Source of the DNA: Chitinophaga pinensis
Lineage (GTDB): Bacteria; Bacteroidota; Bacteroidia; Chitinophagales; Chitinophagaceae
Reading direction: 5' to 3'
Assembly: GCA_945862385.1 (NCBI GenBank)
Contig: CAMAXV010000004.1
Location: forward strand, 62,001-126,000
Length of the DNA: 64,000 nucleotides
Position 1 is the stretch's first letter. The number at the start of each line of letters is the position of its first letter. Position numbers and translations under genes: made by a program. The notes beneath the pieces are model-generated. The model was not told the origin of the DNA, did not search any database, and worked only from the letters and a program-made list of their open reading frames with translations. Of this stretch, positions 9,784-18,684 are shown one piece after another.

Positions 9784-10908
9784 ATGAAGGTCATAGAAGT
9801 AAAATCAAAGCAGGAAATAAGGCGATTTCTCGATTTGCCTTTCACCATATATTCGGATGATCCCAATTGGGTTTGTCCGCTTTTCAACGATATTGAAGCC
9901 GTTTTTGATCCTTCCCGTAATAATTTTTTCAGTTTTGGAAAATGTACACGATGGATTATTGTCAGCGATTCGGGACAAACAATCGGTAGGATTGCTGCAT
10001 TTATAAACGAAAAGAAAGCATTTAAAGAAGACATCCCAACCGGAGGTTGTGGCTTTTTTGAATGCATTGAAGACGAAGAAGCAGCTAAATTACTCTTCAA
10101 TACTGCCCGTCAATGGCTTAAAGGTCATGGAATGGAAGCAATGCTCGGACCGGTAAATTTTGGAGAAAATGATATGTGGTGGGGATTATTGGTAGATGGT
10201 TTTACAGCTCCCTTTTATGGGATGAACTATAATCCTCCTTACTACAGGAAATTCTTTGAGGATTTTGGGTTTGAGGTAAAATATGAACAGATTTCAAATC
10301 ATATTGAGGTAAAAAAAGGGATGCCCGAAAAGGTAGCAAAAATTGCCAATTGGGTAATCAAAAGAAATGGTTACACCTTTAAACATCTCGATAAAAATCA
10401 GCTGGATAAGTTTGCAGCAGATTTTAAGGAAATCTACAATGACTCCTGGAAAGATTTTGAAAACTTCACCCAGGTTACTGATGCCACTATCAGGGAAACA
10501 TTGCAAAAGATCAAGCCTGTCATGGATCAAAACTTGATTTGGTTTGCATATACGTCTGATAATGAGCCTGTTGCGTTTGTCATGATCTTGCCTGATACAA
10601 ATGAACTAATCAGGGGTTTAAATGGCAAACTGAATCTTGCTGGTAAACTCAGGTTTCTCTGGAATAAATTAACCATAAAACACAAACGCATGCGTGCTGT
10701 TATTATGGGAACTAAAGAAAAGTATCGAAATCAGGGATTGGAGTCGTGTTTATTTATGAAGCTTCAGGAGTATACACACCCGTTGAATCAATATGAAGAA
10801 CTTGAATTGTCGTGGGTAGGAGATTTTAATGCAAAAATGCTTGCACTTCATCAGGCTATTGGCGCTGTTTATGCAAGAAAACATACAACCTTCATCTGTA
10901 AATTCTGA
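9784..10908 (+). CDS. Acyltransferase-like protein (GNAT fold likely), function unknown
   Basis: 374 residues, soluble, no signal peptide. It resembles a Bacteroidota family of conserved hypothetical proteins with acyl-CoA N-acyltransferase (GNAT) character. The N-terminal half has the beta-strand run RWIIVSDSGQTIGRIAAFIN and the phrase MLGPVNFGENDMWWGLLVDG; the C-terminal half has FVMILPDTNE and GTKEKYRNQGLESCLFMKL, which looks like the acetyl-CoA loop (R/Q-x-x-G-x-G/A position read as RNQGLES). Substrate unknown. The downstream gtrA-like gene begins inside its last 38 bases, so the two are translationally linked. The 5' region carries a candidate promoter with a symmetric site. Confidence 0.6.
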   Translation: MKVIEVKSKQEIRRFLDLPFTIYSDDPNWVCPLFNDIEAVFDPSRNNFFSFGKCTRWIIVSDSGQTIGRIAAFINEKKAFKEDIPTGGCGFFECIEDEEAAKLLFNTARQWLKGHGMEAMLGPVNFGENDMWWGLLVDGFTAPFYGMNYNPPYYRKFFEDFGFEVKYEQISNHIEVKKGMPEKVAKIANWVIKRNGYTFKHLDKNQLDKFAADFKEIYNDSWKDFENFTQVTDATIRETLQKIKPVMDQNLIWFAYTSDNEPVAFVMILPDTNELIRGLNGKLNLAGKLRFLWNKLTIKHKRMRAVIMGTKEKYRNQGLESCLFMKLQEYTHPLNQYEELELSWVGDFNAKMLALHQAIGAVYARKHTTFICKF

Positions 10909-11407
10909 ATCAACTCAACAGTTTATCTTGAAACTTCAAATTGAAACCATTCTTGATTTTTTCTATCCGCTATTCAGGCGTTTTTTTGACAAAACAACCT
11001 ATCGATACGCTGTTTGTGGTGGAATAAATACGTTATTTGATATACTACTCTTTTTCCTTTTTTATCACTATGTATTGGATAAACAAAATCTTCAACTGGG
11101 TGTGATTGTTGTTAGTCCGCACATAGCCTCTTTTCTGCTCGCGTTTTTATTGAGTTTTCCTGCCGGATTTCTATTGATGCGTTTCGTTGTTTTTCAGGAG
11201 TCGCAGCTGAAAGGCAGGATTCAGTTTTTCCGGTATCTTGTTATTGTGATTTGCAGTTTATTAATGAATTATTTCTTTCTAAAGTTATTTGTTGAATACC
11301 TTCATATTTATCCCACAATTGCCAAAATCATCACCACTTTCTTTGTTGTAGCCTTTAGTTATTTTTCACAGCGTAATTTCAGCTTCAAAACAAAGGTTTC
11401 TGCATAA
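10871..11407 (+). CDS. GtrA family membrane protein
   Basis: 178 residues with four hydrophobic segments, matching the GtrA/DPMS-associated family of small inner-membrane proteins that are thought to help flip polyprenyl-linked sugars for cell-surface glycans. Signature: YRYAVCGGINTLFDILLFF opening the first helix and FFVVAFSYFSQRNFSF near the C-terminus. I chose the ATG at 10871, which overlaps the upstream gene by 38 nt; an earlier ATG at 10829 would add 14 residues. The YpdA-like gene begins 1 nt after its stop, so three genes form one transcription unit. No glycosyltransferase is adjacent, so its sugar substrate is open. Confidence 0.8.
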   Translation: MQENIQPSSVNSESTQQFILKLQIETILDFFYPLFRRFFDKTTYRYAVCGGINTLFDILLFFLFYHYVLDKQNLQLGVIVVSPHIASFLLAFLLSFPAGFLLMRFVVFQESQLKGRIQFFRYLVIVICSLLMNYFFLKLFVEYLHIYPTIAKIITTFFVVAFSYFSQRNFSFKTKVSA

Positions 11408-11408
11408 A

Positions 11409-12401
11409 ATGAATAAGTTGAACGCTCATGTTGATGTTATTATAATAGGAGGTGGACCAATTGGACTTGCATGTGGGATAACATGCAGGAAAAGTGGACT
11501 ATCCCATTTGATTATTGAAAAAGGAGCACTTGTCAATTCCATTTACAATTATCCCCTTAACATGACTTTTTTTTCAACTTCTGAAAAGCTGGAAATCGGG
11601 GATGTGCCTTTTATTTCACATAATCCAAAGCCTACAAGGGCAGAGGCGCTTGAATATTACAGAAGAGTTACAACTCACTGGAGTTTAAACCTTGCACTTT
11701 ATGAACGTGTTATAAAGGTAATGCAGGCAGAATCAGGGTTTCAAGTAATCACTTCCAAAAATGCGTATACTTGTAAAAAACTGATTATTGCAACAGGTTT
11801 TTATGATGAAGCTAACATGCTCGGTATTCCAGGAGAGGATTTACCTAAGGTTCATCATTACTATAGAGAAGCACATCCTTATTTCGGACAAAAAATTATA
11901 GTTGTTGGCGCCGCTAATTCAGCTGTTGACGTAGCCATGGAAACATGGCGAAAAGGCGCAGATGTAACAATGGTTGTTCGTGGTCCGCAAATAAGGGAAT
12001 CCGTTAAATATTGGATCAGGCCAGATATAGAAAACAGAATCCGGGAAGGATCAATAAAGGCTTATTTTAATGTTCATTTACATGCAATAAGGGATTTTGA
12101 GGTTGACATTGAAACTGAGGAAGGCCGGCTTACCCTTGCCAATGACTTTGTACTGGCCATGACCGGTTACCTGCCTGCCTTTGATTTTTTAACTGCCATA
12201 GGAGTTGAAATTGGGACTGATGAATTTCAAACACCTATACATGATCCGGAAACGATGATGACCAATGTTGATGGAATCTATTTGGCAGGGGTTATCTGTG
12301 GAGGACTAAAAACCAATAAATGGTTTATTGAAAACTCACGCATTCATGCCGAACAAATTGTTCAACACATTTTAAGGACAAACTTGATTCAAGCAGGATA
12401 A
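11409..12401 (+). CDS. ypdA: YpdA-type FAD/NAD(P)H-dependent disulfide reductase (putative bacillithiol disulfide reductase)
   Basis: 330-residue flavoprotein of the thioredoxin-reductase-like superfamily. The FAD-binding motif VIIIGGGPIGLACG is at residues about 11-24, the NAD(P)H-binding motif IVVGAANSAVDVAME follows near 160-175, and MTGYLPAFDFL with DGIYLAGVICGG marks the C-terminal FAD contact. There is no CxxC redox pair of thioredoxin reductase, in line with YpdA, which reduces bacillithiol disulfide in Firmicutes. Many Bacteroidota make bacillithiol, so that role is plausible, but bsh genes are not in this window. Starts 1 nt after the gtrA-like gene. Confidence 0.82.
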   Translation: MNKLNAHVDVIIIGGGPIGLACGITCRKSGLSHLIIEKGALVNSIYNYPLNMTFFSTSEKLEIGDVPFISHNPKPTRAEALEYYRRVTTHWSLNLALYERVIKVMQAESGFQVITSKNAYTCKKLIIATGFYDEANMLGIPGEDLPKVHHYYREAHPYFGQKIIVVGAANSAVDVAMETWRKGADVTMVVRGPQIRESVKYWIRPDIENRIREGSIKAYFNVHLHAIRDFEVDIETEEGRLTLANDFVLAMTGYLPAFDFLTAIGVEIGTDEFQTPIHDPETMMTNVDGIYLAGVICGGLKTNKWFIENSRIHAEQIVQHILRTNLIQAG

Positions 12402-12489
12402 TTACTTACCTGCCATTTTGTGCCATTTTCTCTCTTTTTTTACATCAATTGGCATTGAATTACCGGTAAAACTGACATCTTTTCTTGTT

Positions 12490-12518
12490 TTGACTATCGG
12501 CACAGCTCTTGATTATAC
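12490..12518 (+). promoter_or_regulatory. Possible promoter upstream of dnaK
   Basis: TTGACT at 12490-12495, 17-nt spacer, TTATAC at 12513-12518; ATG at 12540. This resembles a classical sigma-70 promoter more than the TAnnTTTG type seen elsewhere in this window, and no TAnnTTTG is present between 12402 and 12539. A 10-bp palindrome TTACCGGTAA lies upstream at 12460-12469. No CIRCE element is visible. Weak evidence. Confidence 0.25.
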
Positions 12519-12539
12519 CAGTTATCTAAATTCACTTAT

Positions 12540-14444
12540 ATGGCAAAAATCATTGGAATAGACCTCGGAACAACCAATAGTTGCGTATCCGTAATGGAAG
12601 GAAATGAACCAGTCGTGATCGCCAACGATGAAGGCAGAAGGACCACGCCCAGTGTGGTTGCATTTCTGAAAAACGGTGAGCGTAAAGTAGGAGACCCTGC
12701 AAAACGTCAGGCAATCACTAACCCGATTAACACGATTACAAGTGTCAAGCGATTTATGGGCAGGCGCTTTGATGAGGTAACTGAAGAAATCAAACATTGG
12801 AGTTACAATGTAGCAAAAGGAGATAACAATACAGTTCGTATCGATATTGATGGAAGGTTGTATACCCCGCAGGAAATAAGCGCCATGGTTCTGCAGAAGA
12901 TGAAAAAAATTGCAGAAGACTACCTTGGTCAGGAAGTAAACGAAGCTGTTGTGACTGTTCCGGCTTATTTTAATGATGCGCAACGTCAGGCTACCAAAGA
13001 GGCAGGTGAAATTGCCGGACTGAATGTGAGGAGAATCATTAACGAGCCTACTGCTGCGGCCCTCGCATATGGTCTTGATAAAAAGAATGTAGACAGCAAA
13101 ATAGCCGTATTTGACCTTGGCGGAGGAACTTTTGATATCTCAGTTCTTGAGCTGGGTGATGGTGTTTTTGAAGTGAAATCTACCAATGGTGATACACACC
13201 TTGGAGGTGATGACTTTGATAAAGTAATCATGGACTGGCTTGCTGAAGAATTTCAGAGAGAAGAAAATGTAGACCTGCGCAAAGACCCAATGGCGTTGCA
13301 ACGTCTCAAAGAAGCTTCTGAAAAAGCCAAAATCGAACTTTCTTCTTCTTCAGAAACTGAAATCAATCTTCCTTACGTAACTGCAATTGACGGAGTTCCC
13401 AAACACCTTGTTAAGAAGTTAACCCGTGCAAAATTCGAGCAGGTTGCAGATAATCTTTTCGAGCGTTGTCTTAAGCCTTGCGAACAGGCATTAAAGGATG
13501 CAGGGTTGAGAGCTTCTGATGTAGATGAAGTTATCCTCGTTGGAGGTTCTACACGTATTCCTAAAGTTCAGGAAATAGTGGAGAAGTTTTTTGGTAAGAA
13601 GCCCAATAAAAGTGTGAATCCTGATGAAGCCGTAGCAATTGGTGCCGGTGTTCAGGGAGCTGTTTTGACAGGTGAAGTTAAGGACGTACTCTTATTGGAT
13701 GTTACGCCTCTTAGTCTTGGTATTGAAACCCTTGGAGGGGTTATGACTGTTTTGATTCCATCAAATACTACCATTCCAACCAAGAAATCTGAAACTTTCT
13801 CCACGGCGGCTGATAACCAGCCTGGTGTCCAGATCCAGGTGCTTCAAGGTGAACGCCCTATGGCCAATCAGAATAAAACTCTGGGTATTTTTAACCTGGA
13901 TAATATTCCACCAGCCCCAAGAGGAGTTCCTCAGATTGAAGTTACTTTCGACATCGATGCCAATGGTATGCTTAATGTAAGTGCCAAGGATAAGGGTACT
14001 GGAAAAGAACAAAAAATCAGGATTGAAGCTGGCAGCGGACTTACCAAGGAAGATATAGAGAAGATGAAGGCTGAAGCTAAGGCAAATGAAGCAACCGATA
14101 AGGAAGCGCGAGACAGGGTTGAAAAACTCAATGCTGCAGATGGTTTGGTTTTCCAAACAGAAAAGCAACTTAAAGAGTTTGGAGATAAAATTCCTGCTGA
14201 GAAAAAAGCTACCATTGAGCAAGCACTTGAAAAGCTTAAAGAAGTGCATAAGCTTCAGGATATCAATGCAATAGAAGACGCAACTAAAGTATTGAATGAT
14301 GCATGGATGGCAGCGAGCCAGGATATGTACAATGCTACTCAGGGAGCTGGTCAGCCAGGCGGACCAACTGCTGACACATCAGGAAGCACTGCACAACCCG
14401 GAGCTGAAAATGTAACTGATGCTGAGTTTGAGGAAGTGAAATAA
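12540..14444 (+). CDS. dnaK: Molecular chaperone DnaK (Hsp70)
   Basis: ATP-dependent cytoplasmic chaperone working with DnaJ and GrpE. 634 residues, the normal length. Visible signatures: [17 protein letters not shown] (phosphate loop 1), [15 protein letters not shown] (phosphate 2), [14 protein letters not shown] (adenosine), the interdomain linker region [13 protein letters not shown], the substrate-binding beta domain and a helical lid, ending in the low-complexity tail and acidic motif DAEFEEVK. dnaJ and grpE are not adjacent. It is monocistronic, followed by a strong bidirectional hairpin. Several long antisense frames lie across it; that is common over dnaK and they are not taken as genes. 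Confidence 0.99.
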   Translation: MAKIIGIDLGTTNSCVSVMEGNEPVVIANDEGRRTTPSVVAFLKNGERKVGDPAKRQAITNPINTITSVKRFMGRRFDEVTEEIKHWSYNVAKGDNNTVRIDIDGRLYTPQEISAMVLQKMKKIAEDYLGQEVNEAVVTVPAYFNDAQRQATKEAGEIAGLNVRRIINEPTAAALAYGLDKKNVDSKIAVFDLGGGTFDISVLELGDGVFEVKSTNGDTHLGGDDFDKVIMDWLAEEFQREENVDLRKDPMALQRLKEASEKAKIELSSSSETEINLPYVTAIDGVPKHLVKKLTRAKFEQVADNLFERCLKPCEQALKDAGLRASDVDEVILVGGSTRIPKVQEIVEKFFGKKPNKSVNPDEAVAIGAGVQGAVLTGEVKDVLLLDVTPLSLGIETLGGVMTVLIPSNTTIPTKKSETFSTAADNQPGVQIQVLQGERPMANQNKTLGIFNLDNIPPAPRGVPQIEVTFDIDANGMLNVSAKDKGTGKEQKIRIEAGSGLTKEDIEKMKAEAKANEATDKEARDRVEKLNAADGLVFQTEKQLKEFGDKIPAEKKATIEQALEKLKEVHKLQDINAIEDATKVLNDAWMAASQDMYNATQGAGQPGGPTADTSGSTAQPGAENVTDAEFEEVK

Positions 14445-14471
14445 AAGCATCAAGGTTTAAATGTATATCAC

Positions 14472-14499
14472 AAGAAGGAGGTCATTGACCTCCTTCTTT
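14472..14499. terminator. Bidirectional hairpin terminator between dnaK and the DUF2452 gene
   Basis: AAGAAGGAGGTCA at 14472-14484 pairs with TGACCTCCTTCTT at 14486-14498; a T-rich stretch follows on the + strand. It terminates dnaK and, read in reverse, the convergent gene, whose stop codon (14482-14484) lies inside the left arm, so the stem also encodes that protein's last residues. Confidence 0.8.
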
Positions 14500-15285
14500 A
14501 TTTACTTCCATCCAGGTGTGATCTGCGAGAAGCCGGACAGTTGCGATTGTTTTTTTAAATGGTCCGGATTTGCCCCATTCAGAGGGACTGACAAGTGAAA
14601 GAACATGGCTGCCGTCCTTTTTTTCGTATAGAAAGTACGTTTGTCCTATTACAGGAGTAAAGTTCAGTTTTGCACTGTAAATCAGTACAGAAAGTTCTTT
14701 CCTACGCTGAATTTCCTGAGCCTGTAATGCAAGTAATTCAATTTGCTGACGGATTTGATTCAACTGCATGTTGGTTTGTTCTTCCATCGCAGTAAGTGAT
14801 TTATGCCTGATAACACCTTCTTCTGTTGGCCTGATTACGGCACCCGAAACAGAGGAGGAATAGGGTAGTACACTCATTTGCTTATGGTAGTAACTGATGT
14901 TTTGGTGACTTATGCCTTGCGTGTCAACTCTCTCTTCAGTTAATTTCAGGTATCCGTTAGGCTGAATTTCATGTAAAAGGGTTAATTCATGTCCTGAAGC
15001 TAGCGTAAGCGCAACGCACATACTGAGACTGTCTTTAAATATAACCTTTCCACTTGAAGCAATTGTTGAGTCTGAGAATACCTGTATTTCTCCATCTGCT
15101 ATTATTTCATAGATGGAAGAAAAAGCCTGGTTCTCCAATGTTACCCAATTCGTTTCTACAACTAGTATGTTTTTATCTGCTTTTGATAATTTATAGATGC
15201 CGGATTTTGGTCTGTGCCCGCTTGAGTAAATGCCTTTTTCAGGAAATAGTTGCCAGGAAAAAAGAAAGTTATATGCTTCAGTCAT
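14482..15285 (-). CDS. DUF2452 domain protein with extra N-terminal beta-rich domain
   Basis: 267 residues from the ATG at 15285 (a TTG at 15306 would add seven). The C-terminal half (about 135-260) matches DUF2452: LPYSSSVSGAVIRPTEEG, a helix rich in Gln around LNQIRQQIELLALQAQEI, then FTPVIGQTYFLYEKKDG, SEWGKSGPFKKTIATVRLLADHTW. The first 120 residues form a separate, beta-strand-rich region containing GIYKL and VVETNWVTLENQAF that I do not recognise. No signal peptide. Function unknown for DUF2452. Convergent with dnaK, sharing its terminator hairpin; divergent from prfB. Confidence 0.75.
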   Translation of the reverse strand: MTEAYNFLFSWQLFPEKGIYSSGHRPKSGIYKLSKADKNILVVETNWVTLENQAFSSIYEIIADGEIQVFSDSTIASSGKVIFKDSLSMCVALTLASGHELTLLHEIQPNGYLKLTEERVDTQGISHQNISYYHKQMSVLPYSSSVSGAVIRPTEEGVIRHKSLTAMEEQTNMQLNQIRQQIELLALQAQEIQRRKELSVLIYSAKLNFTPVIGQTYFLYEKKDGSHVLSLVSPSEWGKSGPFKKTIATVRLLADHTWMEVNKEGGQ

Positions 15286-15330
15286 AACACTATAACAAAT
15301 TTTCAACTGCTTGGTTCTTAACTAATTTGA

Positions 15331-15360
15331 TTGAAATTTCGGTCGTTTTGTATAAATTTG
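15331..15360 (+). promoter_or_regulatory. Putative promoter of prfB
   Basis: TTG at 15331-15333, 19-nt spacer, TAAATTTG at 15353-15360: both Bacteroidota elements with consensus spacing. The -7 box ends only 4 nt before the prfB ATG at 15365, so the transcript should start at or next to the start codon (leaderless or nearly so). Confidence 0.65.
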
Positions 15361-15364
15361 CAGC

Positions 15365-16460
15365 ATGACAATAGAACAACTAAAACTTATGAGAGACCGT
15401 CTTTCTGTCTTGAGGAGGTTTCTTTGACGTCGAGAACAGACGATATAAAATAAACGAGGACAAGCAAAAGTCATTATCTCCTGGATTCTGGGATGACAAT
15501 AAGCGTGCGACTGAAATCCTCAAAACCATCAAGTTAAACGAATTCTGGTTAAATCTTTTTATAGGCACTGAGGCTGCTGTTGAAGATTTCTCAGTGTTAT
15601 TTGATTTCTGGAAAGATGGTGAATGCACTGAAGCTGAAGTAAAGGAAGCATACGATAAATCTATTCTTTCCCTTGATGAGGCGGAATTTAAAAGTACCCT
15701 CAATAAACCGGAAGATGAATTGCCTGCTGTGCTGCAGGTAAACAGTGGTGCAGGAGGAACAGAGAGTCAGGATTGGGCCGAAATGCTTGTTAGGATGTAC
15801 AGGATGTATGGAGATAAGCAAGGTTGGACAGTTACAGAGTTAGACTGGCAGGATGGTGATGGGGCCGGTATTAAATCTGCTGTGCTTCAGTTTGACGGAC
15901 CATTTGCCTATGGCTTTCTGAAAGCCGAAAATGGGGTTCACAGGTTGGTTAGGATTTCACCATTTGATAGTAACGCTAGAAGACATACATCGTTCGCATC
16001 TGTATATATGTACCCCTTTGTGGATGATTCAATCGAAATTGAAGTTAGTCCGGCTGATCTTGACTGGGAATTTTACCGTTCTGGTGGTAAGGGCGGTCAA
16101 AACGTAAATAAGGTTGAAACAGCAGTGCGTTTGAAGCATATTCCAAGTGGCATAATCGTAGAGTGTCAGCAGGCCAGAACCCAGGGCGAAAACAGGGAGA
16201 AAGCCCTCAAAATGCTGAAGAGTAAACTTTACGAGGAAGAAATTAGGAAGCGAGAGGAATTGAAAAATGCCAACAATGCTTCAAAGAAAAAAATCGAATG
16301 GGGTAGCCAGATAAGAAGCTATGTTTTCCATCCTTACAAAATGATTAAAGATCACAGAACAGATTTTGAAGTTGGCAATGTGCAGCCTGTGATGGATGGA
16401 GAACTTGATGGGTTTATCAAATCATACCTGATGATGGAGCAGGAAAATAAATCGGAATAA
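15365..16460 (+). CDS. prfB: Peptide chain release factor 2, with programmed +1 frameshift
   Basis: Releases finished peptides at UGA and UAA. Translation starts at ATG 15365, reads 20 codons to the in-frame TGA at 15425-15427, and must shift +1 at CTT (15422-15424) to continue with GAC at 15426; the joined product is 364 residues, the normal RF2 length. The shift site has the classic parts: GGAGG at 15414-15418, 3-nt spacer, CTT, TGA, C. In the main frame, the SPF stop-recognition tripeptide is seen in [15 protein letters not shown] and the catalytic GGQ in [18 protein letters not shown] naive gene call starting at 15594 would lose the first 76 residues. pruA follows after 11 nt. Confidence 0.95.
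15414..15428 (+). promoter_or_regulatory. RF2 autoregulatory +1 frameshift site
   Basis: An internal Shine-Dalgarno-like GGAGG (15414-15418) three nt before CTT, then TGA C. When RF2 is scarce, the ribosome pauses at UGA and slips +1 on CUU; when RF2 is abundant, it terminates after 20 residues. The arrangement is the one conserved in most bacteria. It is notable in a phylum that uses Shine-Dalgarno pairing little for initiation. Confidence 0.93.
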
Positions 16461-16471
16461 AACTACTTACT

Positions 16472-18103
16472 ATGAATATTGGCCATTATAGTTTACCCAT
16501 GCCCGTTAATGAACCTGTACTGACATATGTGCCAGGCTCATCAGAAAGATTAAGGTTGAAAGCAGTTTTGGCTGAACTAAAGTCTGAAGTGGCAGATATT
16601 CCCATGTATATTGGTGATAAAGAGGTTAGAACTGGAAAGACTACTGAGATTCGTCCTCCGCATGAGCATAGTCACATACTTGGGAATTTTCATACCGGGG
16701 ATGCTAAACATGTTAAAATGGCTATAGAGGCTGCTTTAGAAGCTAAAAGTAGTTGGGAATCCATGCCATGGGAAAGCCGCGCGGCTATTTTTCTAAAAGC
16801 AGCAGATCTGATTGCAGGTCGTTATCGCCCTTATATGAATGGTACAACGATGCTTGGACAAAGCAAAACCGTGTATCAGGCTGAAATTGACAGTGCCTGT
16901 GAGATCATTGATTTTCTCAGGTTTAACGTACATTTTCTGAGCGAAATTTATAAGCAACAACCCATAAGCGCACCTGGAACCCACAATCGTTTGGAATACA
17001 GACCATTGGAAGGCTTTATCTTAGCTGTTACTCCATTTAATTTTACCGCAATTGGTGGTAACCTTCCTGCCTCAGCAGCATTGTGTGGAAATACTGTTGT
17101 TTGGAAATGTGCCAATACCCAGGTTTATTCTGCACAAATGTTTATGAGGATTCTCAAAGAAGCTGGTCTTCCTGATGGGGTAATTAACCTTGTTTATGTT
17201 GATGGCCCTACATTGGGAGATGTTTGTTTCAAGCATCCGCAGTTTGCAGGTGTTCATTTCACTGGCTCAACCGGCGTTTTTAATCAAATGTGGAAGACAA
17301 TTGGAGAAAACATCGGGAAATACCAGTCATATCCAAGGATAGTAGGTGAAACCGGCGGAAAGGATTTTGTAATGGTTCATCCTTCAGCCAATCCTGATGT
17401 TGTAGCAACCGCCTTGCTGAGAGGTGCTTTCGAGTTTCAGGGCCAGAAATGTTCTGCTGCATCAAGGGCATATATTCCCTCAAATCTTGCAGTAGCTGTC
17501 AGAAAAAAGCTGATCGCTGGTATAAAAGGTTTCAGCATGGGAACTGTTGAAGACTTTACCAATTTTATTACAGCCGTCATTGACGAAAAGTCATTCACCA
17601 AAATTAAATCTTACATCGATTCCGCCAAACGATCTACCAAGGCAAAGGTTATCGCTGGAGGTAATTGTGATAAATCTGCAGGTTATTTCATCGAACCAAC
17701 AGTTATTGAAACAACTGATCCCAAGTATGTGACCATGTGTGAGGAGATTTTCGGTCCGGTTCTGACCATGTATGTATACCCCGAAAAAAAGTATTCAGAA
17801 ACTTTGCAAATACTTGATGAGACTTCTCCCTACGCATTGACCGGTGCAATAATTTCACAGGACAGGGAAGCCATTGATGAAGCCTCATCTGTTTTGAAAA
17901 ATGCAGCCGGAAATTTTTATATCAATGACAAACCAACCGGAGCAGTTGTAGGCCAACAACCTTTCGGGGGGGCAAGAGCTTCAGGAACGAATGACAAGGC
18001 AGGGTTTTCAATTAATTTATACAGATGGCTGAGTGTCAGAACAATAAAGGAAACCTTTGATCCCCCAACCGATTACCGTTATCCTTTCATGCAGCCAGAT
18101 TAA
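16472..18103 (+). CDS. pruA: L-glutamate gamma-semialdehyde (1-pyrroline-5-carboxylate) dehydrogenase
   Basis: Oxidises glutamate semialdehyde to glutamate with NAD, the second step of proline catabolism. 543 residues, the usual length for the stand-alone P5CDH family (TIGR01236 type) also found in mitochondria. Catalytic Cys327 sits in FEFQGQKCSAASRAY and general base Glu293 in RIVGETGGKD; TPFNFTAIGGNLPASAAL is the NAD-binding segment and FTGSTGVF the phosphate loop. It follows prfB by 11 nt. No proline dehydrogenase gene is near. Confidence 0.95.
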   Translation: MNIGHYSLPMPVNEPVLTYVPGSSERLRLKAVLAELKSEVADIPMYIGDKEVRTGKTTEIRPPHEHSHILGNFHTGDAKHVKMAIEAALEAKSSWESMPWESRAAIFLKAADLIAGRYRPYMNGTTMLGQSKTVYQAEIDSACEIIDFLRFNVHFLSEIYKQQPISAPGTHNRLEYRPLEGFILAVTPFNFTAIGGNLPASAALCGNTVVWKCANTQVYSAQMFMRILKEAGLPDGVINLVYVDGPTLGDVCFKHPQFAGVHFTGSTGVFNQMWKTIGENIGKYQSYPRIVGETGGKDFVMVHPSANPDVVATALLRGAFEFQGQKCSAASRAYIPSNLAVAVRKKLIAGIKGFSMGTVEDFTNFITAVIDEKSFTKIKSYIDSAKRSTKAKVIAGGNCDKSAGYFIEPTVIETTDPKYVTMCEEIFGPVLTMYVYPEKKYSETLQILDETSPYALTGAIISQDREAIDEASSVLKNAAGNFYINDKPTGAVVGQQPFGGARASGTNDKAGFSINLYRWLSVRTIKETFDPPTDYRYPFMQPD

Positions 18104-18130
18104 TAAAAAAATCGCTTTTAACTTGATTTT

Positions 18131-18661
18131 ATGCAAGGTATCAATACAATCATGGATGAACAGCAGCTCAAGCTAACACTTAAGCGCTTATCTCATGAAC
18201 TCATAGAAAATCACTATCCATTTACAGATACTTGTATCATTGGTATACAGCCACGGGGGGTTCCTGTTAGCGATTATATCACACAATACATGCTTGAAGT
18301 CCATCCGGAGCTCAATCTCCGGTATGGTAAACTTGACATAACTTTTTACAGAGATGACTTCAGGGGACAGATTCACATCCCAAGTGTCACTGATTTGCCC
18401 TTTTCTATTGAAAATAAAAAAGTAATTCTCATTGATGACGTATTGTACACCGGAAGAACTATACGCGCAGCAATGGATGCGTTGCTTGACAACGGACGAG
18501 CTCAAAAGGTAGAGTTGTGCATTTTGGTAGACAGAAAATTCAGCAGAGAATTACCTATTCAGCCTGATTATGTTGGAAAATCCATTGATTCAATTGTTAC
18601 ACAAAAGGTTAAGGTTTTTTGGGGTGATGAGAAAAAGGTGGTTTTGTATGATAGTTTTTAG
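18131..18661 (+). CDS. pyrR: PyrR bifunctional pyrimidine regulator / uracil phosphoribosyltransferase
   Basis: 176-residue type I phosphoribosyltransferase. The PRPP loop VILIDDVLYTGRTIRAAMD and the phrase IIGIQPRGVPVSDYI are diagnostic for PyrR, which in Firmicutes binds pyr mRNA in a UMP-dependent way and also has uracil phosphoribosyltransferase activity. An internal ATG at 18152 gives a 169-residue form that fits some homologues better; the start is uncertain. It sits 23 nt before pyrB, the usual partner. I do not see an attenuator hairpin in the short leaders here, so an RNA-binding role is not shown. Confidence 0.93.
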   Translation: MQGINTIMDEQQLKLTLKRLSHELIENHYPFTDTCIIGIQPRGVPVSDYITQYMLEVHPELNLRYGKLDITFYRDDFRGQIHIPSVTDLPFSIENKKVILIDDVLYTGRTIRAAMDALLDNGRAQKVELCILVDRKFSRELPIQPDYVGKSIDSIVTQKVKVFWGDEKKVVLYDSF

Positions 18662-18684
18662 TAAAACATTAATTTAGCTTTTGA

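Noticed and set aside
13761-14249. Long antisense frames (162 and 94 residues) across dnaK
   Set aside because: Antisense frames over dnaK are common from its codon pattern; no promoter or family match.
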